Below, in pieces: positions 24,560 to 39,395 of a stretch of 64,000 bases of DNA (position 1 is its first letter; every line of letters starts with the position of its first letter). The DNA is from Clavelina lepadiformis. Its lineage: Eukaryota > Chordata > Ascidiacea > Aplousobranchia > Clavelinidae. The stretch spans positions 20,398,001 through 20,462,000 of the forward strand of contig NC_135242.1 of NCBI RefSeq assembly GCF_947623445.1, given 5' to 3'. The notes under the pieces are model-generated. The model had not been told where the DNA came from and did no database searches. It saw only the letters and a program-made list of their open reading frames with translations. Both the position numbers and the translations under genes were made by a program.

Positions 24560-24915
24560 AGTGGTATATGGTACCTTAGCCTGTAAGGTTTACCCACCTC
24601 ACTACAATGGTTACACAACAATGACAACTGTATATTCTGATTATATTTGAAGCTTCATTGAACGAATACATCAAGATAAAACATTGTGACAGCTACATAA
24701 TAAAGTCGACCATTTTCTTATTGTTAACTTCGTAGACTGTAACGCATTGAACAACTATGAATAACAACACACGCAATGCAGGCATGCACGACATTTTTGT
24801 CACGACTTAATACGATAAGCAGAGAGTAACGCAATGCTTTGCTTTGCCGATTTCCGTAAACAAGAATTCTATGCGGCATTCGATTTGCAAGCAATTTTAT
24901 ATTATCATCACAGAC
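24560..24915 (+). repeat. Dispersed ~400-bp repeat, copy 2
   Basis: Same family and orientation as 3110-3530. It starts just beyond the end of the preceding hAT-like element. Confidence 0.7.
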
Positions 24916-25674
24916 TTTACGACTACGTACAGTAACCTTTCTATAAACCGAATAGATAAAAATTGTAGGGTTAAGTTTATATACCGCGAGTGACACGACA
25001 CAAAGAGCTTGAGTTTGCAAAGTTAAAGACATAAATAATATGAACTTGGAAATAAATGATTTCTATGACTGTCAACTCTGTCCGACTGCTCAGTTAGCAC
25101 CAACACTGTTCATATTTCCGATGTCTATAGCACAGACCAATGCTGTGACTATGGAAACCAGTTATTAAAATGGATGTTACTTTTGTCAAGTTGTAAGTTA
25201 GAAGATAACTATTTCAGTTTTGACGCATTTGTTAAATATTTGGGCTATTATTTCAAGTATTTATATCTTTTTAGACAAACAAGCTGCGTTTACATTTGTT
25301 AACAGAATTTAACCTTAATTTTAAACTTGATTAAACACTCTTTCTGTTTTTGTTTTCTATATTCAATATTCTATTTATGATGAGGTGGCTACAAGTCAAC
25401 TCTGATATAAACAAGGTCACGTCACTTTGATTTGGAGTGAAGACTGGAAACCAGACATGATAAGGTAATGGTATCGTGGACGATTTCGGCAAACGCCGTT
25501 TAATTACCGTAATGCAGATAACGTAAATTAGGTAAACGGCAACTGTTTTAGGCTATCGAAATCAGAAAGTCCTGATCGGGTAGGCTTAGCCGTCAGCTCG
25601 CAGTTTTAGTAACTTGGTAGGCTTATAGTTCTGTTTTTGCACAGCGTAGGCCTAGTTCAGGTAGTTCGTAGTTA

Positions 25675-25810
25675 CACTGTAAAAAATCTTTTCTAATTAT
25701 AAGTCAGTGAGACAATTGAGACTAATAGTTAGTCTTCCAACGAAAAGTATGGCTTATAGTTAGTCTCAATTGTCTCACTGACTTATAATTAGAAAAGATT
25801 TTTTACAGTG
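25675..25810. mobile_element. Foldback MITE with about 52-bp near-perfect arms
   Basis: The sequence from CACTGTAAAAAATCTTTTCT is repeated as its exact reverse complement at the other end. The match extends through TAAGTCAGTGAGACAATTGA and a little further, about 52 bases per arm, leaving a ~30-base centre. TA flanks both sides (25673-25674, 25811-25812), suggesting a Tc1/mariner-type target duplication. Transcripts would fold into a long hairpin. Confidence 0.88.
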
Positions 25811-25981
25811 TAGCATTTAGCGAAACTGCAATTTGCCTAATACATAATAAATACCGTGAATGGTAAGCAGTTACCAATAAAAATTTCCATTATAGGTTAT
25901 GGTAAAGATCAAGGAATTAGATTTTCTTGTTGTTTGTAATGTTCTTGTGTACCATGGGTAGGCTATGTTGAAAAGAAAAGT

Positions 25982-26065
25982 TTAGTGCAAAAGTACACAA
26001 CCAAATGACGTAAAAATTTGAGTAGCTAGGGTCTAGTATACAAATGCATCCTGTGGTTGTGCACT
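25982..26065 (+). repeat. Short two-copy element, copy 1
   Basis: Matches 58121-58206: TTAGTGCAAAAGTACACAAC, then CCAAATGACGT, then CTAGTATACAAATGCATC, ending GGTTGTGCACT. The ends are short inverted repeats (AGTGCA...TGCACT). Confidence 0.75.
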
Positions 26066-26309
26066 TCTGCACAAGACTCGAAAATAATATACAAAAATTT
26101 TTATTCGTCAAACGTTTCGATATTGATAGGCTACCACACCAACTTTTAATGTATTAGATTAACAACGATACAGCAAGGTTTATAACTATTGTCTGAATAT
26201 GGTATGATTGAAAACAAATAAACTGTAAAAACTGGCAAAAACTGTATAAAGAAGGTGTCATTTACTCCCAAGTAAATTCATTTACCTAACTGAAATATTA
26301 TGATACGGT

Positions 26310-26440
26310 AACCTAACCTATGTCTATCTTCTAACCTAAATCTAACTTCAAATGACCTTTGAAAATCTAACATCAACTTGTTGCATGCCCATTTCATTAA
26401 CCTAACTACCTATCTTTAACAACAGGTTGCTTGACTTAAT
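26310..26440 (+). repeat. CCTAA-rich dispersed repeat, copy 2
   Basis: GTAACCTAACCTATGTCTAT and the following bases, to CTATCTTTAACAACAGGTTG, match the repeat in MCM4 intron 1. Confidence 0.6.
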
Positions 26441-26576
26441 TATATTTTAATATTTTGTAATATGGAATTTTTTTGTTGATCTATAGACATGTATAATAAA
26501 ATTTTTGGATGTTTACATTTTGCAGATATTATTTACTATCATCTTTAAGTTTGGTCCTGCAACAGTGTACGCAGTA

Positions 26577-29348
26577 ATGGGTGCTGTTGGCAATGTTGAA
26601 AATGACATTCGCACCGTCTTAAAAACAAAACGTGTTCGTGTCTCTGAGTTTTTTAAGGATTTTGATCGCTTACGATCAGGTTACATCACTGCTTCACAAT
26701 TTAAACGTTGTCTCGATCAGTTCTTGGGCTTAAATTTGACAGTAGAGCAACTGGATGGTCTACTAACTAAATATTGTGTAAAGGAAAATGACATGGTAAA
26801 CTATAAGGCTTTTGCCGATGTCATTGACCAAAATTTTCATCCAGATGAACTGAATGTTGATCCTGCAGCACAAACTGATCCTGCTTTGGAATATCTTGGT
26901 ACTGAGAGATCTCAAATTCCCCTTGGGCCTGAACTGGTGGAAAAAGTTAATGCAATTTTGCAGAAGATTCAAAATTATTACTCTTACCATGGAGTGAACG
27001 TCAGAACATGCTACGAAGACTTTGATAGACATCATAATGGATTGGTTACCATGTCTCAGTTTGCTAGAAGGTTTCCGGGGCCACCTGATGTGTCAGAAAG
27101 TGACATTCAACTGCTTGCCCAATACTATAAAGATCCAACAAAGGCTGGTTTGACCAATTACTTAAATTTCCATCATGATGTGGAGCATATCAAGAATGTT
27201 TCTGCATTGGATCGTGTGGTTCTTGAATCATCTGGCACTTGGCAGTCTTTTCCTCATCAATACCGTGACTCCACGATCAACAATGATCCAGATTTAAAAG
27301 TGATTTTTGACAAAATCCGTGTGGCCATCTACAAGAATGGAATCAGAACTACAGAGTTTTTTAAAGATCATGACAAGCTACGAAGTGGTATTATAACAGA
27401 AAACCAATTCATCTGTGGATTGTCTATAGCTTGTGCAAAAGAGGCTCATCTCTCTAAAGAAGAAATTACCAAACTGGCTGATTTTTATCGTACACCAGAT
27501 GGCAGAGTTGAATACAAGTCATTTTGTGACATCATGGAAAATGCTTTTAATGTGCCAGGATTGGAAAAGAAGCCAACTGCCCATCCCATTTCACCACCTT
27601 CTGGATCTCTAACTCGGTCCTTAGCTGTGGTCGGGAAAGATGAAGAAACTAGATTGATGGAAGTCTTATCAAACCTCGCTGAGGTTGTGAGAAAAAGGCG
27701 TTTAATGCTCTATCCTTATTTTAAGGATTATGATCGTGGTGTTGCCTACACTCGTAATGTGACTAAGTCCCAATTTGCACGGATCCTGCACTTCCTCAAC
27801 TTGAATGTGTCGGAAGAGGACCTAAAGCTTTTATGTCGTAAGTTTGAAGAACCAATCAGTGGAGATGTCAACTACCCTGCATTTTGTCAAGCGATTGACA
27901 AAGAATTCAATCATTACACTGTTGATGCGCCAAAGCCACTCCCAAGTTCTCAGTACGTTCCTAAAGTACCACCTCCAGAAATTGACACTTCACATGTTGA
28001 CATAAAACAGATGATTTCTCGCATTCGTCACCATGTCTTGGTCAATCGTATTAGGGTTGCTGAATTTTTTGAAGATTTTGACCTATTGCGTAGTGGCTCA
28101 GTTTCCCAGGCGATATTTGCACGTGGAATAGATTTGATGGGTGTAACCTGGCTGGACAAAGCACATGCTCATGCCCTCCAAAACTGGTACCGGGACCCCA
28201 AAAAAGTTGATTGTGTCCTTTGGACTAACTTCATGACTGATATAGAATCTGTCTTTACTCAGCCAAACTTGGAGAAGGATCCGACAAAAGTTGTGCTCCC
28301 TCAGGAAACCTTTGTTCTTCCCAAGGAGGGTGCTAATGTTGGGTGGCTTACTACATCATCGGACGAACAAGCTGTCTTCGATGAAGTGATGGCCAGGATG
28401 AGAAGTAGGGCCTTACAGCGCCGCTTGCTTGCTAAGCCGGTGTTTCAAGATTTTGATAAGCATAATAATGGCCATGTCACAAAATCACAGTTTCGTCAGT
28501 GTTTGGCATACTTGGATCTAAATGCTGATGAGTTTGAAACTAATACTATGGAAAAGAAGTTCACTGATAATGTAGGGTTTGATTACATTCGTTTTCTTAA
28601 TGACCTTGTCCCACAGGCCAGAGATGTTCCAAAGTACAAGGAGCATTTGAAAGAATTGCAGGCTGTTAATGCGCACAAGAAACCTGATGAAATAGATGCC
28701 CTTACTGATTTAAATGCTATCTTAACCAAGGTTAAATCAATTGTGTCAAAGCAAAGAATGCGTTTGTATGAGTTCATGAAAGATTATGACAAGCTCCGCA
28801 CTGGTCGTATACCAGTCGCTAACTTCGAAAGGGCTTTGGACCTGGCTGGTCTTGGTTTAAAAGAGTCTGAAGTAAAAATTCTTAATGCTGCTTTCCACTC
28901 CTTGTCACAACCAGGCTTTGTGGAATATCTGGCGTTTTCAGATGAGATTGAATCCATTTTCACCTTGAAAAACTTAGAGAAAACTCCGCTGGAAACTCCA
29001 AGTCAATTCATACCACCGGTTGAATGGGAGCAAAACACATTGTGTGAGGAAGAGGAAATTGTATACAACAAATCAATGATGCGAGTTGCTGAGCACGTTC
29101 GTAAAACACGCACCCAACTCTTCCCACTTTTTGAGGACTATGACAGGGTTCACAATGGAACGGTTTCGAGGTCTCAGTTCCATCGTGTATTGGGTGAATT
29201 GGAGATGGGTTCCTTGCTTAGTGAGCAAGAATTCAGGGTGATATTTACCAAGTTCAACGTTCGCATCGGTGGAAAGAATGATGTTAATTACATCCCATTC
29301 TGTGATCGCGTTTATGAAATTGCTAGATTTGATCCTTTTAAACCTTAA
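26577..29348 (+). CDS. Protein of eight EF-hand-like modules (intronless), possibly EFCAB6-like
   Basis: An open frame runs from 26505. I prefer the ATG at 26577 (923 residues): the first 24 codons are hydrophobic and unlike the rest, and a TTTGCAG acceptor at 26519-26525 interrupts them, either a 5' UTR splice or a spliced-leader site. Eight modules of about 110 residues follow. Their loop starts are FKDFDRLRSG, YEDFDRHHNG, FKDHDKLRSG, FKDYDRGVAY, FEDFDLLRSG, FQDFDKHNNG, MKDYDKLRTG and FEDYDRVHNG, each with a following [ST]-x-x-[QN]F-type helix. Each module ends in a second EF-like half (DxVNYxxFxxxI). The Asp/Asn pattern suggests some loops could bind Ca2+ and others not. The repeats resemble those of EFCAB6 and flagellar EF-hand proteins, but the exact family is uncertain. 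Confidence 0.85.
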   Translation: MGAVGNVENDIRTVLKTKRVRVSEFFKDFDRLRSGYITASQFKRCLDQFLGLNLTVEQLDGLLTKYCVKENDMVNYKAFADVIDQNFHPDELNVDPAAQTDPALEYLGTERSQIPLGPELVEKVNAILQKIQNYYSYHGVNVRTCYEDFDRHHNGLVTMSQFARRFPGPPDVSESDIQLLAQYYKDPTKAGLTNYLNFHHDVEHIKNVSALDRVVLESSGTWQSFPHQYRDSTINNDPDLKVIFDKIRVAIYKNGIRTTEFFKDHDKLRSGIITENQFICGLSIACAKEAHLSKEEITKLADFYRTPDGRVEYKSFCDIMENAFNVPGLEKKPTAHPISPPSGSLTRSLAVVGKDEETRLMEVLSNLAEVVRKRRLMLYPYFKDYDRGVAYTRNVTKSQFARILHFLNLNVSEEDLKLLCRKFEEPISGDVNYPAFCQAIDKEFNHYTVDAPKPLPSSQYVPKVPPPEIDTSHVDIKQMISRIRHHVLVNRIRVAEFFEDFDLLRSGSVSQAIFARGIDLMGVTWLDKAHAHALQNWYRDPKKVDCVLWTNFMTDIESVFTQPNLEKDPTKVVLPQETFVLPKEGANVGWLTTSSDEQAVFDEVMARMRSRALQRRLLAKPVFQDFDKHNNGHVTKSQFRQCLAYLDLNADEFETNTMEKKFTDNVGFDYIRFLNDLVPQARDVPKYKEHLKELQAVNAHKKPDEIDALTDLNAILTKVKSIVSKQRMRLYEFMKDYDKLRTGRIPVANFERALDLAGLGLKESEVKILNAAFHSLSQPGFVEYLAFSDEIESIFTLKNLEKTPLETPSQFIPPVEWEQNTLCEEEEIVYNKSMMRVAEHVRKTRTQLFPLFEDYDRVHNGTVSRSQFHRVLGELEMGSLLSEQEFRVIFTKFNVRIGGKNDVNYIPFCDRVYEIARFDPFKP

Positions 29349-29491
29349 TTTGTAAAAGTTGTTGCCAATGAAATGTATTTTTAAACTTATATCACTGAAA
29401 CTGATTTGTTTATTTTTGTGAAATTATTCAAATTAAATTGGCATTTTTTTAAAAAGTATTTTAATTAATACAAAAATTGTATAACATTTAA

Positions 29492-29497
29492 AATAAA
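29492..29497 (+). promoter_or_regulatory. Poly(A) signal AATAAA of the EF-hand gene
   Basis: AATAAA about 145 bases after the TAA stop, in a very AT-rich 3' region. Confidence 0.55.
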
Positions 29498-30095
29498 GAT
29501 TTCCATTTTGTTAATATATTGTAGGATAACTTAATATTCATGCTATGTTTGTGCAAAATGTTATAGCTGTGAAACTGTCAGATATACTGTGTATACTATT
29601 TCTGTTGTTTTGTAAATGTCTATGTGTGCTTTTAGGTTTCGCTGTTCCTTGTACAAAAATTTTTGACAAATACTTTTTGCGTATGTTTTATTTTTTGTTA
29701 TATCTTGAAATATTCTTTATATTATTTTATGGTTCTAAAAATGCTTGTACATAATTCTGTTAGGAATCTGTCACTGTTTTACTAGTTCACTGTTTTTTAC
29801 CAATTTTTACCAACTAAATCTTACTGTTCCTATGAAATATCAGTTATATGTATATATACAGTAATTGCAATGTTAAATTAACTTAATGAGTCGCCAAACT
29901 GTGTATTGTATTTTTCACTTTAGGTACTCGTGTTATAGAAAAAGTTTTACCACTTTTTTTGTTGGATCCAAGTCCATGTTTTGCACATAATTTTTAAGTA
30001 TATTTTGCTACGTAATCAGTTCAATCCGTATTTTATGTGTGTTCTTAGGAATCTCTGAAGCTATTCACTTTTATTCAAACTAAAATTTGAGAATC
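29498..30095. other. Intergenic AT-rich stretch between the EF-hand gene and PCCB
   Basis: No exon supported; T-rich runs only. The PCCB promoter must lie here, but no element stands out. Confidence 0.35.
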
Positions 30096-33696
<3,601 letters not shown>

Positions 33697-36600
33697 CACT
33701 CACTTCCAAATCCAGCGCTTGCAACCGCCCTTTGTTGGCAACTGTATAATGGACTTGTAGCAAATATTACCACAAGGCCCAAGGCATTCTTACTCCATAA
33801 TGCCCCTTTTTGTTACAACCTAAACTCGATGTTTTCTATGACTAACTAGGTAGATAATCTGGTGTCAACTCGCTGAGAGATTAGAACCTTGATTTAGCCG
33901 AGATTTTACCTTCAGCAAAATACATTCAAGTGCAATTGAGTACGGTTTAAGCCATTTTATTTACAACAAACTTAACCTGCAAGTTTCATTAAATTATTAC
34001 TTATTTATTTGCAAATTACGTTTGAAGTCTATAGAATTGTTTCGTTGAATTTTACCCCTAGCAATCATGATCATCAAATCACAATATTTATGGTGTTCTT
34101 GCCTCTGGTTTTACCTTTTTTGCTCCAATTCACAACGTTCAAGTTGGATCATAGTAACGAATCGGAACACTTTATCAAAATTTGACAAAACTTGTTGTTG
34201 TATACGATAATTAAAAGGTAACACGGAATGTACTGCTGTCTTTAAATGCTATTGTAGATTATGTGGCGCTGAGTGCCACACCAGTATCATATCTCACACC
34301 CTAAATTTACTCTTTTGAATGGATAGATGGACATGTTTCTTTATTTTTGTCCTTTCCTGTTTGTACTTCGAACAGCCTCGTATGCCCGTATTTCCAAGGT
34401 CATTTTTAGATGTAATAGGGTTAAATTTTTAGCTGCGTTTGTTCTGTGTGCTATCTAGGAAGAAAAACCAACCGTTTACAAAAATTACGCAGTTGGAAGT
34501 GTAGTCAGTTTTCAATTTTGCTATTCACTTACCTAATACGCCACATTTACATCGTAAGCAAATTAGGTCGTGTTATGCGCTTCAACAGACGCTCTGTTGA
34601 AATAGTAGGCTACATCATCGTGACAAACATAATTGATATCTGAATAGATTTCATTCGGTTCACAAATGTCATGATGACTTGGCAGACTTTGTTGTCTACA
34701 GCTAAAACGATTGGTGAAACTATAATAGTTTGGTCGCGCTGTCATAAGCAACGTTGTTGAAGTTCTGCACGCACTTTGTAGTGCAGTAGACAAAGTTGTA
34801 AAGTAAAATTCATTACAAGATTACTTGCGAAAAAACTTACGTATTTAATTTTACGTGCTCCCGGGTTACCGGTTTGCAAGTACGGATGTCAGTGTTGATT
34901 TTCTCATTTCCGTTATTTTTTCATCGAAGAATCTAAACTTTTGTCATGGTTATTTGTTAGAATGACATACTGCTTATGTTTTGCATTCCGCGTCAGCACA
35001 AAAGCTGCAATGAAATATGTCATTCATTAGCATTTAAGTTTAAGAGAGACTTCAGAAAAAAAGTTAGATTATGGTGGGTCATCATTGAGAGGCGAAAATA
35101 TATAAATAACAGTTAAGCTTTTTACCAATCACTCAAAAGGCAAAATCTTTTAAATTGTAGTAAAAAGCTCCACTGTTTGCAGGCCGGTATGAGTTTAAAT
35201 TCACTTGAACTGCAGCGCCAGTGGGAAAATGGCGTAAGCAACAAAACAACATGTCAGAGGAGAGTTACTACTGTTTGGTAAAATACAATCAGACAGCAGA
35301 GAAGCGAAAAAAGCCTTGTAACATATAGCCTGGTTAGCTATAAGAAACAGTGGCGTAGCATGGGGTATGCGGCCATTGTAATTTATTGTGCTGTAACCAA
35401 AGCGGTTAGCATCCTAACTTTCGCTCCGCATAGCTAATGGCGAAAATTAAACAATACAACACAATCTTCATTATTTTTCAATAAAACGCGGAAAAAACAG
35501 TTTCGCGCAACAGCTACAATTACATTGTAAACATGGGATTCACCACTGACAGTCAATAGTTGCATGATTCTAAGTGGGGTGGCATTTCTGGTTCAGCAAA
35601 GAGCACTTAGAGCAGCCAAAACTCACGCTACGCCACAGCTGAGAAAGCAACACGAAATTCATTAATTCAAGTAACTTTGGCTTTATTAAAAACAGAACAG
35701 AACAGTCCTAAAACAAATAGAATCAGTTAGGAAAAACGTGAAAGCTATATAATACTTATATATATGAACTCGTACTATTGAGCAGCCGACCCACCGACAC
35801 TGCGCTTACAACTGAATGACGTTCTACAGATCAGACCAACACAATTAAGGCGGCGTGATAATGCGCGAGGCAAACAAGCATAAACAAAGGAATGTCACCA
35901 CATTGGCAAAAAGTGACAAAACATAATTTAGTGTAGCAAAGAATCACTCCAGGTTAACCACCACATAATGCATATAAATTAATCATATAGCCTTATCTAT
36001 GTGACATGTCCACATACATCCAGGCTTTTGGTCAGCTCTAAGCTGCCTTAGGCTACATGTTGCAAACTTTTTCCTTCTTGTAAGTTTTCTTGCAGAAAAG
36101 AATAGTATCAGACTTATTTTATGGTATGATACCATAATGTCTCTGCAGATTCGACTTTGTACGTCTTATAATAGTTAATTGATGCTTAATTGGTGCTAGT
36201 AGCAAGGAGTTCCAGTTGTGGATCTGCAAATGTCACTTTTTGTTGAATGGTGGAGCGAAGTTTTTTATTTTGCTGTCACTTATGACATTAATGGGTCATA
36301 TGGGACTGCGTTGGAATACACAAAGACATCAATTATGTAATAGGCTAGTTTAAACCAATTTAGTAAAAAAAATCTTTAACAAATGCCACTTGTAAAGTGT
36401 GTGTGCAGAGACAATAATGGAATGTGATTTGTTATGATTTATTGACATCTTCAAATACAATTACTGTAGAGAAAATGCTTTGAACTACTCGTTTTAATCT
36501 AATAATGTTTAAAATGAACGCCTCAGTAATCCACTGTTTCAAAAGCTGATGATAATGATGTAATTCAAAGATGATGTTGCTGTATATATAGGCTAGCTGC

Positions 36601-37386
36601 TTTAATTTGAAACGAATGTCATCATATGTCAGTCTCATCAGTTTTAGTCGGTGAATTTAATTACATTTTGGTCAGGATTTCTGCCAATTTGATATCACCA
36701 AGTTTATTATCTATACCACACCATGCCCTTGAAAACACCAAGTGGCTAATTAGCTTAAATGAACAAGATGGCATAAATATGTCTTTATAAACACTGGACT
36801 AATTTTTGAAAAGCTCATCTTGGTTGGTATTAGCTGAAAAATCGATACATTTTTAAGCAGTTTTTTCTGTAATATGTTTTTGTCAATCTGTTAACTGACA
36901 ATGGCAGTAAAGTTCGGTTTAAAGCAAAATTATTTTTTGAAAAGCTTAAAAACGTTTTTGTGTGAAACTTCTACGACATTAATTGAGCAAAAACTTAAGA
37001 AAAATAGCAAAAACTTAATCAAAAACCCAAGTTAAATAGAATTTGAATTTTTATAAAAAAACTGTGGTATAATACTGCAGAAAAGTTACTCCAACAGCTG
37101 AAGTAAGGTACATAAAACAGTTGAGTTACAGAAAGAATAGATCAGGTTTATAACTGGAATGTTCTGATAAGCTTTCGGTGAATACTTAATTCAGATATGC
37201 TGCTTTGAATGCACATTCTTTACCAATAAATTATTTGCTACATTCATTGCATATGAAAATGTGACTTAACTCCATACATGCAATTAGACCTGCTTGTCAT
37301 ACACAAATTTGCGGTAGACGTGCAACTGAGCTTTCATTGTGATATTGCTTTAAGAGTTTGTGATCTAACTGTATCTACATCCAGCC
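33697..37386. other. Gene-free stretch between PCCB and the first ADP-ribosylglycohydrolase gene
   Basis: No exon supported on either strand. It contains one likely hAT-like element (35348-35638). Confidence 0.35.
35348..35638. mobile_element. Probable hAT-like element (291 bp)
   Basis: The ends CAGTGGCGTAGC and GCTACGCCACAG are inverted repeats with one change. The flanks ATAAGAAA and CTGAGAAA match at 6 of 8 bases. Confidence 0.65.
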
Positions 37387-39395
37387 ATGAGCGATACATC
37401 CAAGATATTTGAGGCTGCGAGGCTTGCATTTACCGGTAAGCTTAAAGGAACATTTTTTACTTTTTTATTCTTTTTTGCTGAAGAGCTCGTTATTTGCCTT
37501 TATGTAGTAACTATCATTTACATTAGCAAGCAAAAAGAAAATGAAGCCTACTCTTTTTAGTATACACATATAATTTCGATTTCTACTCTGCCTAAATTAA
37601 GCACAGCCCACAGTATTGACGTAATCCATATATTGCCCAGGCGCCCTGATAGGAGATGCAGCAGCCATGCCAGTTCATTGGTATTATGACGTGCCAGCAA
37701 TTAAACGGGATTACAATGGCTGGATCACTCAATATGAGAAACCACATAGACTGCACCCAAAAAGTTTTATGAAGTTACCTGAGGGAGGTAAGAAACCTGC
37801 CACATGACAGAATTAATTATTGCTTACAGATTTCAACAACTAGTGCAAGATATGGACCGTTTTATGGTGAAGCACATCCTATTTGTTTTGCCATAGGCAT
37901 GTGTAGCCTTCATTTTTGCACTGATATTAATATGTTGTAGGTGAAAATCCTCCTCTGGTTGGTCATGTGATCTTACACAACAAGCTTGATTACTGGACAT
38001 CTTCGGAGTATCTAAATTATCATTGTAGTAAGTTCAACATTTCTCACAATGCTAGCTGCAGATGAAATATTACTCCAGGGATAATTTGTTCTGTTGTTTG
38101 CTTTGAAGCTATGGAGTCTGGCGAAAATACATTGAATTGTCAATGTGCGTTACTTATCATGAAAAGTTTACGTCAGTTTCCATCATCAATGAATGATGAA
38201 GAAGTTCTAAAACAGATCTTCAAAGAATACGTAGAATTCATGACCACGCCGGACAGTTACACTGACAGCTATGCTGAAAGTTACCACAGGTTTGACTGAG
38301 CCCTAAAAATATGAAGTGCAGTAAAATTTTTTGAATTGTAATTTTTCTTCTAGGTCATTTTTTGGAGATTGGGTTAAAGCCGGAAAACCGACAGAATTAA
38401 ACGCTTTGCACAATTTCGTCACAAAACGCTCTGAAACGGCAGAAAAAGCAGTAAGTATAGATACACGACCTTAATCGCGGTGACAACAATACCAACGAGA
38501 ACATCTTTTTTCTCAGGCTTACATCGGTGCCCTTGGCGCTACAACGGCAATCATACTTTATTTTATTGACCGACCTGTCGACGAAGTGATCAGTATTGCT
38601 TTGAAATTTGTAAAGTAAGTTGGCATTTAAAAACTTCGCCTGAATTGTTGGTCTAGCGCGAAATGTGAATGCAGATTCGATTCAAGTCATTTCAATTCAA
38701 CAGGCGTACACATCGAGACGAAACGCTAATGAAGACCATTTCCAACTACCCCCGCATCTTGCATTCTGTTGTGCGAGGCGGTTCGCTGCGAGATGCGGCA
38801 GAGAAAGCACTTATAGATCATTTTGGAAGCGGCGGAGAAGAGAAGATAAGGAAATACGACGAAGCCGTTGAAAAGTAAGAATGGTGGGCTACAGACAGCA
38901 AGGCTTAAAAACTATAATTCAACTTTTTACTTAAATTTTAGAGCGGACGACAAGTTAAGTGCGTATCAGGCCATTGGAAAAGAGCTTGGTATAGCGTGTG
39001 ACGTCAAAGGGGCCTGGCCAATTGCTCTTCTAATTTGCAGAAATTTTCATGACGATTTTGAAGGCGGAATTCTAACTAACGTTAACATCGGAGGTTATAA
39101 ATGTTTTTTTGAATAACAAATATAGCTTACTACACAATAAGTAGCTTTACCCACATTTATTTTTTCGCTTGTAAACAACCGTAATGGGTGTTACAGTACA
39201 CGTTACGGTAACATTGAAAAGTGCCAACTTTACTTCTGTCTAAAGTAGTTTTCCTGTGCAGGTGATAACGTCGGTCGTGGTTCACCAGTAGGAGCCATGC
39301 TAGGCGCGGCTGCCGCTTGGAAAGGAAAAATCCCAAAAAAATGGTTGGAAGGGTTAAAATATAAATCGCAGTTTGCTGAAATTTTGAGCAAGTAG
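37387..39395 (+). CDS. ADP-ribosylglycohydrolase-family protein, copy 1 (9 exons, complete)
   Basis: Exons 37387-37435, 37641-37787, 37941-38027, 38109-38289, 38354-38450, 38517-38614, 38704-38874, 38942-39093 and 39262-39395 give 371 residues. The N-terminus has the family's GALIGDAAAMPVHWYYD motif, split by intron 1 at the first Gly. The C-terminus has NVNIGGDNVGRGSPVGAMLG, equivalent to the metal-binding Gly-Asp-x-x-x-(R)-G block. These features place it in the ADP-ribosylglycohydrolase/J1-crystallin superfamily, whose enzymes remove ADP-ribose from substrates in a Mg2+-dependent way. Asn replaces the second Asp of the classical GD-(T/S)-D block, as in many J1-crystallin-like members, so enzyme activity is unproven. 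No signal peptide is seen, so it is probably cytosolic. A paralogue lies 18 kb downstream. Confidence 0.92.

Larger units (their letters stand above)
24916..26504. other. Gene-free stretch upstream of the EF-hand gene
   Basis: Holds a foldback element, a short two-copy element and a CCTAA-rich repeat, annotated separately. No exon is supported. Confidence 0.35.

Noticed and set aside
26505..26576. Upstream in-frame ATG extending the EF-hand protein by 24 residues
   Set aside because: The extension is hydrophobic, unlike the rest, and is crossed by an acceptor-like TTTGCAG; the ATG at 26577 begins the module-like sequence.
26763..27035. Minus-strand 90-codon frame in the EF-hand gene
   Set aside because: It is a shadow of the long conserved plus-strand reading frame.
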